Source: JABMRP01 sp964444795
Lineage (GTDB): Bacteria; Planctomycetota; Planctomycetia; Pirellulales; Thermoguttaceae
Direction: 5' to 3'
DNA length: 7,340 bases
Assembly (NCBI GenBank): GCA_964444795.1
Contig: CAYUIQ010000338.1
Location: forward strand, 1 to 7,340
Position 1 is the stretch's first letter. Each line of letters starts with the position of its first letter. Below, one piece after another: positions 1 through 5,193 of this stretch. The translations under genes were made by a program, and so were the position numbers. Under the pieces are notes generated by a model. The model saw nothing but the letters and a program-made list of their open reading frames with translations, was not told the origin of the DNA and did not search any database.

Positions 1-100
1 CCAAATAACCTACCTGGAAGGAACCGGTGAGCTGAACGTTCTCGCCCCCGCGAGGCAATAACTTCCCGCCTTGCCGCGGAATACGGTACAGCAACCCAGC

Positions 101-106
101 GAGGAG
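101..106 (+). promoter_or_regulatory. Ribosome binding site of the oxidoreductase gene
   Basis: GAGGAG lies 8 nt before the ATG at 115. It is a strong Shine-Dalgarno match and fixes that start. I see no convincing -35/-10 pair in positions 1-100, so the promoter may lie further upstream. Confidence 0.8.
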
Positions 107-114
107 CCTCTCCA

Positions 115-1584
115 ATGTCCGACCTCAGGAAGAATCCCCCCGTCTCGCGCCGTGGTTTCTTGAAGACCACGGCCGCCGCCGGTGCTGTCAGCGCGCTGGC
201 GGTTCCCGTCCCGGCTGCCGGTGCCAATCTCAACGGCCGGCTGCGCGTGGCGTTTCTCGGGACCGGCGGGCGTGCCCATGCCCATCTCAAGCGTGTACTG
301 CAATTGCAGCAGGCCGACAAGCCGATCGAGGCGGTGGGCGTTTGCGACGTCTATTCGGTCCATCGCGAAAAGGCGGCCGAGCGGATCAGCAAGGCCGTGG
401 GAACCGAACCGGTGGTCAGCGGCGATTTTCGCGAACTGCTGGACAGCCCGAAGATCGACGCCGTTTGCATCGCCACGCCCGACCACTGGCACGCCAAGAT
501 GACGATCGCCGCCCTGGAGGCCGGGAAACACGTCTACTGCGAAAAGCCCATGACCCATACGATCGCCGAGGCGACCGAAGTGGTCGACGCCTGGCGTCGC
601 TCGGGCAAGATTATGCAGGTCGGCGTGCAGCGAACGAGCGACGGCCGCTGGAAGGCGGCCAACGAGTTCATTCGCTCCGGGGGCATCGGCAAGGTCGTTC
701 AGGCGCAGACCGAATACTACCGCAACAGCGGCATGGGCCAGTGGCGTTACTATCGTCTGGACCCGGCAATGACGCCCAAGAATATCGACTGGAAGATGTT
801 CCTCGGCACCGAATTCGGCCTGGCGCCCGAGATGCCCTTCGATCGGGCCCTGTTCGGCCAATGGCGATGTTACTGGCCGTTCGGCTCGGGGATGTTCACC
901 GATCTGTTCGTCCACCGACTGACGCAGATCATCTCGGCGATGGGCGTGCGTTATCCTCGCCGCGTGGTCGGCGGCGGCGGGATCTTCCTGGAGTACGACG
1001 GCCGCCAGGTCCCCGACACGGCAACCATCACCGCCGACTACCAAGAGGGCTGCCAGATCCTCGTCACCGCGACGATGTGTAACGCCCACGAGGCGGAGCA
1101 GTGCATCCGCGGGCATCACGGCACGATTACGTTCGATCTGCGAAGCGACGGGTTCGAGTTTTCGCCCGAGCGCCCGCAAGTGACCCGCACGAGCACGATC
1201 ATCCCCAAGCACGTCGAAGCGTTGCGCCCGGACGATGAAACGCTGGCCCATTGGGAAAACTTCCTCGACGCCATCGCCCAGGACGACCAGCAACACTGCA
1301 ACAACCCACCCGACTTGGGCGCCGCGGCGATCGTCACCGTAACCATGGGCGCCGAAAGCTACCGCCACGGCAAAGTGTACGAATTCCGCAATGGCGAGGT
1401 CGTCGAGAGCGGCCCGGAGTACGCGGCCATGTGGGAAGCGATGTCGAAGCGTCGCTCCGCCCCACGCCACATTCCCGGCTGGCAGCCCCAAGACGCCGAC
1501 CCCATGTTCAGCCGCCAGATCCCCAGCGACTACCAAAAGCTCGAAGGCCCCTGGCCCGACGATCAAACCGATCCGGCCGGGTAG
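115..1584 (+). CDS. Tat-exported Gfo/Idh/MocA family oxidoreductase
   Basis: This is a 489-residue NAD(P)-dependent dehydrogenase of the Gfo/Idh/MocA family, which generally acts on sugars, cyclitols or their derivatives; the substrate cannot be read from sequence. The N-terminus carries a twin-arginine signal, SRRGFLK at residues 11-17, followed by an Ala-rich hydrophobic stretch, so export of the folded, cofactor-loaded enzyme is likely. The Rossmann fold begins near residue 43 with the dinucleotide-binding motif LGTGGRA (48-54). The family's EKP motif is at 143-145, with K144 the conserved lysine. D263 and H267 in TDLFVH match the conserved D/H pair of the C-terminal substrate domain. Large families of Tat-signal paralogues of this type are typical of planctomycetes. 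The start is supported by GAGGAG 8 nt upstream. The gene stands alone: the next gene downstream is a tRNA on the opposite strand. The protein looks complete and undamaged. Confidence 0.93.
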   Translation: MSDLRKNPPVSRRGFLKTTAAAGAVSALAVPVPAAGANLNGRLRVAFLGTGGRAHAHLKRVLQLQQADKPIEAVGVCDVYSVHREKAAERISKAVGTEPVVSGDFRELLDSPKIDAVCIATPDHWHAKMTIAALEAGKHVYCEKPMTHTIAEATEVVDAWRRSGKIMQVGVQRTSDGRWKAANEFIRSGGIGKVVQAQTEYYRNSGMGQWRYYRLDPAMTPKNIDWKMFLGTEFGLAPEMPFDRALFGQWRCYWPFGSGMFTDLFVHRLTQIISAMGVRYPRRVVGGGGIFLEYDGRQVPDTATITADYQEGCQILVTATMCNAHEAEQCIRGHHGTITFDLRSDGFEFSPERPQVTRTSTIIPKHVEALRPDDETLAHWENFLDAIAQDDQQHCNNPPDLGAAAIVTVTMGAESYRHGKVYEFRNGEVVESGPEYAAMWEAMSKRRSAPRHIPGWQPQDADPMFSRQIPSDYQKLEGPWPDDQTDPAG

Positions 1585-1670
1585 TGAAAAAAGGGGACGG
1601 GCTCCGAGCCCAAAACGCGTCGGATCCTCGCGAAAACGTCTGCCGCGAAGTGCCTGTCCCCCTTTTTCAC
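1584..1670. repeat. Interrupted inverted repeat, REP-like, possible bidirectional terminator
   Basis: The outer arms are 1584-1603 (GTGAAAAAAGGGGACGGGCT) and 1651-1670, whose reverse complement is GTGAAAAAGGGGGACAGGCA. They match at 17 of 20 positions. The interior holds a small perfect hairpin, GGGCTCCGAGCCC at 1599-1611, and two copies of AAAACG (1612 and 1633). Each arm ends in an A or T run, so transcripts from either side would form a stem followed by U residues. That suits a spot between the convergent oxidoreductase and tRNA genes. The GGGGACAGG core next to an A run resembles dispersed REP-type repeats linked to RAYT transposases in other bacteria; that link is from memory and untested here. 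The element begins at the last base of the oxidoreductase stop codon. Confidence 0.7.
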
Positions 1671-1701
1671 GGCTGATAGTAGCTGCGCCGTCCGCTTGCG
1701 C

Positions 1702-1739
1702 AGAGAAAGAGGCCGCCGGAGCGTCTTCCGGCGACCTCT
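1702..1739 (-). terminator. Rho-independent terminator of the tRNA-His gene
   Basis: Read on the minus strand, a stem of AGAGG, one mismatch, then CGCCGGA closes over a 6-nt loop (stem-loop at 1708-1739). TTTCTCT follows at 1707-1701, a moderately T-rich tail. It begins 12 nt past the tRNA 3' end, where a short tRNA transcript would be expected to stop. Confidence 0.75.
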
Positions 1740-1750
1740 GTCAACGCAAG

Positions 1751-1825
1751 GGTGAGTGAGGGGATTTGAACCCCCGACTTCTGGAACCACAATCCAGCGC
1801 TCTAACCAACTGAGCTACACCCACC
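1751..1825 (-). tRNA. tRNA-His (anticodon GTG)
   Basis: The 75-nt minus-strand sequence folds into a full cloverleaf. The anticodon stem CTGGA/TCCAG encloses loop TTGTGGT, giving anticodon GTG for histidine codons CAC and CAU. The D-arm is GCTC/GAGC and the T-arm encloses TTCAAAT. The acceptor stem GTGGGTG pairs with CACTCAC through one G-T pair. The tRNA-His identity pair is present: an extra G at position -1 (base 1825) faces discriminator C73 (base 1751). The 3' CCA is not encoded; the next bases read CTT, so CCA must be added by tRNA nucleotidyltransferase. The gene stands alone with its own promoter and terminator. Confidence 0.97.
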
Positions 1826-1841
1826 ATTTGGGGAAAGGTAG

Positions 1842-1870
1842 AATATATCCGATGGCCGGCGCAGCGTCAA
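1842..1870 (-). promoter_or_regulatory. Sigma-70 promoter of tRNA-His
   Basis: On the minus strand, -35 TTGACG (1870-1865) and -10 TATATT (1847-1842) are separated by exactly 17 bp. Each hexamer matches the housekeeping consensus at five of six positions. The -10 ends 16 nt before the tRNA 5' end, leaving a short 5' leader for RNase P. This is the best promoter in the window. Confidence 0.85.
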
Positions 1871-1933
1871 CGTGCGGAGAACTTTGCCGCGGCTGCCACC
1901 CCCCCACGCGAGGATCTCCGGCCGTGCCGCAAA

Positions 1934-1942
1934 TGGTACACT
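1934..1942 (+). promoter_or_regulatory. Possible extended -10 element for the DUF1570-type gene
   Basis: TGG-TACACT forms an extended -10 (4 of 6 matches to TATAAT), about 50 nt before the GTG start at 1992. No matching -35 lies at the right distance. An imperfect palindrome, GGTCTTCCGAAGGCC at 1950-1964, would fall at the start of the transcript. The evidence is weak. Confidence 0.3.
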
Positions 1943-1979
1943 AGAAGAAGGTCTTCCGAAGGCCCCCGCCATCCGCCTT

Positions 1980-1983
1980 GGAG
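1980..1983 (+). promoter_or_regulatory. Ribosome binding site selecting the GTG start at 1992
   Basis: GGAG sits 8 nt before the GTG at 1992. The reading frame is open back to a GTG at 1872, but that codon lies next to the -35 of the divergent tRNA promoter and lacks a clear Shine-Dalgarno site. The internal site is therefore preferred. Confidence 0.65.
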
Positions 1984-1991
1984 CTGCCATC

Positions 1992-3524
1992 GTGACGATT
2001 CCCCCATATCAGTCAGCCGGGTTGCCCGATGTCCGTGGTCGTGGACGCCTTGAGGTGTCGCCCGGTGCCGGTCGACGGATCGTGCTTTGGATCGGCATCG
2101 GCGCGTTTCTCGTGGCCCCCTGCCGCATCGCCGCGGGCGCCGACGATCTGCTGGAAGCGGCCGGGCAACTGCGCGCCGGTTACGCCGGACGGCTCCAGGA
2201 ACTGGCCACGTGGTGCGATGGCCAAGGTTTGACCGAGCAGGCCCGGGCGACTCGTGCGTGGTCGGTTTCCCCCGGTCCGTCGATGTTGATCATTCCCGAG
2301 ATGCCGTCCGCCGTCGGTCCGCCGCGTCCTCCCGCCGGCGCTTCGGAGGCCGCCATCCAGTGGTATCACCGTTTTTACGCGTTGCGTTACGCCCAGGCTA
2401 CGGCGCTGAACGGACTGGCCAAACGGTCGGTCGGCGACTCGAGGTCCTGGCTCACCTTCGATCTGGTCCGCCAATCGCTGCGCGAGAACCCCGATCACGA
2501 GGGACTCCGCCACTTGCTGGGCTACGAGCGGCACGAGGGGCGGTGGCGCACGGCCTACGAGATTCGCAAGTTGCGCTCGGGCCAGGTGTGGCACGCGCGG
2601 TTCGGCTGGTTGCCCAAGGCATACGTCGAGAAATATGAACAAGGCATGCGGCGATATAAGAGCCGCTGGATCACGGCCGAGGAAGACGCCCGGTTGCACG
2701 CCGATATTCTCTCCGGTTGGGAGATCGAGACCGAGCATTTTTCGATTCGCACCAACCACGGCATCGAGGCGGGTGTGGCACTGGGCGTGAAACTCGAACG
2801 CCTCTATCGGGCCTGGCAGCAGTTGTTTATCCGCTACTACGCCACGCCGACGGAAATTCGCGCAATGTTCACCGGCCGCGGTACGATTCCCCGCACACGC
2901 GCCACGCGGCATCACGTCGTCTACTTCCGCAATCGCGACGACTACAATCGGGGGTTGCGTACCGGCGTACCCGAGGTCCAGCGCACGATCGGCATGTACT
3001 TGGGCGATACGCGGCGGATGTATACGTTCGCCGGTCACGAAGACGCCGAGCGAACCCTCTATCATGAGGTAACGCATCAGTTGTTCCAGGAATCGCGCCC
3101 CGTGCGCTCGCGCGGCAACGACCGGCGGAATTTCTGGATTTACGAAGGCGTGGCCCTTTACATGGAGTCGTTCACCGCCGGCGACGGTTACTACACGCTG
3201 GGCGGATTGGACGACGTGCGGGTCAACGCGGCCCGATACCGGTTGCTCAAGGACGGCTTCTACATTCCCCTGGCCGACTTCACCCAATACACGGCCGGGC
3301 GGATCCAATCGGACCCGAAGATCGCCACGCTCTACAGTCAGGCGGCCGGACTGACGCATTTTCTCATTCACTACGAAGGCGGCCGTTACCGCGACGCGGT
3401 GGTCGATTATCTCACCGCCTTCTACAACGGCAAAGACGCCCCCGACACGCTCTCCCGGCTGACGGGCACATCGTACGCCGAACTCGACCGCCAATACCGC
3501 CAGTTCGCCGAGCGGGGGTACTAA
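1992..3524 (+). CDS. Exported DUF1570-type putative zinc metallopeptidase
   Basis: From the GTG start this is a 510-residue protein. An Arg-rich N-region ending RR (28-29) precedes a hydrophobic segment (about 30-43) and a likely cleavage site after AAGA (47-50), which suggests export. The middle (about 170-230) is rich in aromatic and charged residues and includes the run GRWRTAYE, a pattern I associate with planctomycete DUF1570 proteins. The segment around HFSIRTNHG (249-257) begins the peptidase-like part. HEVTH (358-362) is an HExxH zinc site, and YEGVALYMES (384-393) supplies a likely third ligand, E385, 23 residues on, as in gluzincins (peptidase MA clan). The zinc ligands are intact, so it could be active; substrate unknown, perhaps cell-envelope or secreted protein. 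A longer form starting at 1872 (550 residues) is possible. The gene overlaps the convergent sigma-factor gene by 4 nt. Confidence 0.85.
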   Translation: MTIPPYQSAGLPDVRGRGRLEVSPGAGRRIVLWIGIGAFLVAPCRIAAGADDLLEAAGQLRAGYAGRLQELATWCDGQGLTEQARATRAWSVSPGPSMLIIPEMPSAVGPPRPPAGASEAAIQWYHRFYALRYAQATALNGLAKRSVGDSRSWLTFDLVRQSLRENPDHEGLRHLLGYERHEGRWRTAYEIRKLRSGQVWHARFGWLPKAYVEKYEQGMRRYKSRWITAEEDARLHADILSGWEIETEHFSIRTNHGIEAGVALGVKLERLYRAWQQLFIRYYATPTEIRAMFTGRGTIPRTRATRHHVVYFRNRDDYNRGLRTGVPEVQRTIGMYLGDTRRMYTFAGHEDAERTLYHEVTHQLFQESRPVRSRGNDRRNFWIYEGVALYMESFTAGDGYYTLGGLDDVRVNAARYRLLKDGFYIPLADFTQYTAGRIQSDPKIATLYSQAAGLTHFLIHYEGGRYRDAVVDYLTAFYNGKDAPDTLSRLTGTSYAELDRQYRQFAERGY

Positions 3525-4783
3525 GCGGTTGCGGCCAAAGCGGCATTTCCGTGCCTCGCCTCGACGCACATCAGGGCCAACCGCTGGAAGTCGCTTCGGC
3601 GCAAGAGCCGGTCCACCTGTCGCCGCCGGGTGGTGTTGGCCGACTCGCCCGCCAAACGTTTGCGGAGGTTGTCGCGTAGCCAGTCGTATACGAAGCGAGC
3701 CCGTTTCTCCAGGGAAGCGTACAGCAGGTCGCCAAACCGGCTCGAGCGCGCGTCTCGCCAGGTGGATTCGATGTACTCGATACACTGCTTTCCCGCGTCG
3801 GATTGCCGCGCGCGGCGGACGATATTCTTCCGCAAGTGATTCCTTGCCCGATCCTTGCGCCCCGTCTCTTTCCGCGAGACGTTGCCCGGATCGACGTCCA
3901 GGAGATGGGCGATCTGCTTCTGGGAGATCTGGTGGACAAACCTTAGATACAAGAGCGCCTGGTCGCCGGCGTCCATCTGGCGCAGCGAATCGTCGACGAC
4001 GCGTTGCAGTGTGGACCACCGAGGCATACTCTCGATAACCGGAGCAAGGCGGTCGCTCGGCTCGGGTGTCGACGCATCATCCCAGGGGACGCAGTTGCCG
4101 GCCGCCGCGTTTCTGGAACGCATGAGATTTCGGGCGAAGTTTTTCACGACGGTGCCCAGCCAGTACTTCAGGCCACACATTCCCTTAAAGCCGTTGAGTT
4201 TGCCGCGCCCGTTCTTTCGATAGCCCCACAGATCGGCCAGGAACGTCCCCCACCAGACCTCCGGCCGACGTGCCAAGGAAGCGTGGACCGTGCCCGCCTG
4301 GCGAACGGCGAAGTCGTAAAACTCGGCGGCGAAGAGATTGGATGCCCGCTCGGCGTGCCCGCCGTTGCCGTTACGGCGCCGGGTGGACGGCCGGGCTTTG
4401 TTCTCTTCCGTTTCGATTAACACGGCCTGGGCCAGGATCACGTCGCGTAGTGGGTTGCCCCCCAACTGCCTCCCCCGTCGAAACCCCCGGCCCCGGCGAA
4501 GATGCTCGACCACCTCATCGCAGCCGACCGGTCGGGCGTGGGCATCGCGGGCCGTTTTCCAGTGATGCCGCAGGCATTGCCAGAGGGCACCGAGGTAGCG
4601 GAGATACCGAGGATGGTCGCGTGTCACCGGTCGATCGTGCAGCGCTGCGGCGTATTCTTTCAGCAGCCGCTCAAGCGTCGCCTCAAGGCCGTCGCACCCG
4701 TGGTCCCAAGGTTGCATTCCCGGTTGATCTTCGAGCCAACAGCGATCCGACTCGAATAGTCCCACGTTGCGTGCTTCGTTCAT
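3521..4783 (-). CDS. Sigma-70 family (ECF-like) factor with long N- and C-terminal extensions
   Basis: This 420-residue protein contains the two core parts of a sigma-70-family factor. Region 2 spans about residues 150-222 and includes FLADLWG (181-187) and KYWLGTVVKNFARN (206-219), which matches the promoter-melting and -10-recognition helices. Region 4 spans about 267-318, with a helix-turn-helix around ISQKQIAHLLDVDPGNVSRK (286-305). Typical ECF factors are under about 200 residues; here about 150 residues precede region 2 and about 100 basic, Arg-rich residues follow region 4, neither of which I recognise. The stretch aligned with the usual acidic DAED of region 2.2 reads RRPEVWWGTFL (172-182), keeping only E175. 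The start is supported by GAGG 7 nt upstream. The gene is divergent from a Ser/Thr kinase, a pairing known for several planctomycete ECF groups, which suggests kinase-linked control. Its target promoters are unknown. Confidence 0.85.
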   Translation of the reverse strand: MNEARNVGLFESDRCWLEDQPGMQPWDHGCDGLEATLERLLKEYAAALHDRPVTRDHPRYLRYLGALWQCLRHHWKTARDAHARPVGCDEVVEHLRRGRGFRRGRQLGGNPLRDVILAQAVLIETEENKARPSTRRRNGNGGHAERASNLFAAEFYDFAVRQAGTVHASLARRPEVWWGTFLADLWGYRKNGRGKLNGFKGMCGLKYWLGTVVKNFARNLMRSRNAAAGNCVPWDDASTPEPSDRLAPVIESMPRWSTLQRVVDDSLRQMDAGDQALLYLRFVHQISQKQIAHLLDVDPGNVSRKETGRKDRARNHLRKNIVRRARQSDAGKQCIEYIESTWRDARSSRFGDLLYASLEKRARFVYDWLRDNLRKRLAGESANTTRRRQVDRLLRRSDFQRLALMCVEARHGNAALAATA

Positions 4784-4790
4784 TTCCGCG

Positions 4791-4794
4791 CCTC
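4791..4794 (-). promoter_or_regulatory. Ribosome binding site of the sigma-factor gene
   Basis: On the minus strand GAGG lies 7 nt before the ATG at 4783 and supports that start. No good -35/-10 pair was found upstream of it on this strand, so an alternative-sigma or autoregulated promoter is possible. Confidence 0.6.
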
Positions 4795-5060
4795 GCCAGT
4801 CAGAGCCCCGTCGTGGATCGACAAGTCACTGCCCCTTTTCGCGGGTTCCGCTTCCGGCCTGCCACCGGTCGAGCGCTGTCCGCTACTTATTCCATCACCA
4901 TCGGCCGGCGATTTCGGACACATACCGGCGGCGGTTCTCGATTTTTCTTGGGAAATCCGGTTCGCCCGCGCAATGATCGCCCCCGAAATCGGTCTTCCTG
5001 ACGTGCCCTGGAGGGAGCAACTCGCATCATCACGTCTCCATTAACCCGAGAATTCGAGCA

Positions 5061-5085
5061 GCGGGAGGTCCTCGGGGGCTCCCGC
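5061..5085. repeat. Short inverted repeat in the kinase upstream region
   Basis: GCGGGAG (5061-5067) and CTCCCGC (5079-5085) are perfect 7-bp inverted arms around an 11-nt spacer. Overlapping alternatives exist: CCTCGGG (5070-5076) can pair with CCCGAGG (5095-5101), and CTCGGG (5071-5076) with CCCGAG (5045-5050). These pairings exclude each other. The site lies upstream of the predicted kinase promoter, so a protein-binding role is more likely than an RNA role. Confidence 0.45.
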
Positions 5086-5103
5086 CTTCATGCGCCCGAG
5101 GGA

Positions 5104-5118
5104 TCGCCACGGTGGCGA
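5104..5118. promoter_or_regulatory. Palindromic operator candidate upstream of the kinase promoter
   Basis: TCGCCAC-G-GTGGCGA is a perfect 7-bp palindrome around one central base. It ends 7 bp before the -35 hexamer at 5126. This size and placement suit a dimeric regulator acting on the kinase promoter. The regulator is unknown. Confidence 0.45.
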
Positions 5119-5125
5119 GGGACCA

Positions 5126-5155
5126 TTGACAGCGACCCCCTAATGGCGGCAGAAT
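5126..5155 (+). promoter_or_regulatory. Probable sigma-70 promoter of the kinase gene
   Basis: A perfect -35 TTGACA (5126-5131) is followed after 18 bp by CAGAAT (5150-5155), a 4-of-6 match to the -10 consensus. Transcription would begin near 5162. That leaves a roughly 30-nt leader before the ATG at 5194 and puts the earlier in-frame ATG at 5143 inside the promoter. Confidence 0.5.
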
Positions 5156-5181
5156 TGAGGGGAAAAGCGGTCGAACAAGGC

Positions 5182-5186
5182 AAGGG
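5182..5186 (+). promoter_or_regulatory. Ribosome binding site selecting the ATG at 5194
   Basis: AAGGG lies 7 nt before the ATG at 5194. The in-frame ATG at 5143, which would add 17 residues, has no Shine-Dalgarno site in the preceding bases, which read ACAGCGACCCCCTA. The shorter protein is preferred. Confidence 0.65.
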
Positions 5187-5193
5187 CGGTCTC

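Larger units (their letters stand above)
4784..5193. other. Divergent regulatory spacer between sigma-factor and kinase genes
   Basis: This 410-bp stretch has no open frame that looks like a gene; frames running through it lack a ribosome site and recognisable protein sequence. It holds the start signals of both neighbours. The kinase-proximal half contains several short inverted repeats (5045-5118) and a TTGACA promoter. The half nearer the sigma gene holds a T-run (GATTTTTC at 4940-4947) and GAAATC-type words in both orientations (4910, 4952, 4985), but no clear promoter. Confidence 0.6.

Noticed and set aside
20..45. GGAAC at 20-24 followed by CTCGC near 41 as an ECF-type promoter for the oxidoreductase gene
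   Set aside because: The -35 resembles the RpoE-type motif, but the -10 side is a poor match and the target sequence of the local sigma factor is unknown.
10..1566. A 518-codon open frame on the minus strand across the oxidoreductase gene
   Set aside because: It is antisense to a well-supported gene with clear family motifs. Long antisense frames are common in GC-rich DNA, and its translation shows no recognisable domain.
1872..1991. N-terminal extension of the DUF1570-type protein from a GTG at 1872
   Set aside because: The codon abuts the divergent tRNA promoter, has no clear ribosome site, and would place 40 more residues before an already long signal-peptide N-region.
2013..4019. A 668-codon open frame on the minus strand spanning the peptidase gene and the end of the sigma gene
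   Set aside because: It covers two genes with clear motifs in other frames, has Arg/Pro/Gly-rich text without domains, and is a codon-bias shadow.
4909..4991. CGATTTCGG at 4909-4917 and its reverse complement at 4983-4991, with a related GGAAATCCGG at 4951-4960, as divergent sigma-factor recognition sites
   Set aside because: A 9-bp match in a spacer of this size is not rare by chance, and the sequences downstream of the copies share no -10-like element at fixed spacing.
4270..5001. A 243-codon plus-strand frame running from the sigma gene into the divergent spacer
   Set aside because: Most of it is antisense to the sigma gene, it has no Shine-Dalgarno site, and its text is low-complexity Arg/Pro.
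5143..5193. Kinase start at the ATG at 5143
   Set aside because: It has no Shine-Dalgarno site and falls inside the predicted -35/-10 promoter. The ATG at 5194 has AAGGG at good spacing.
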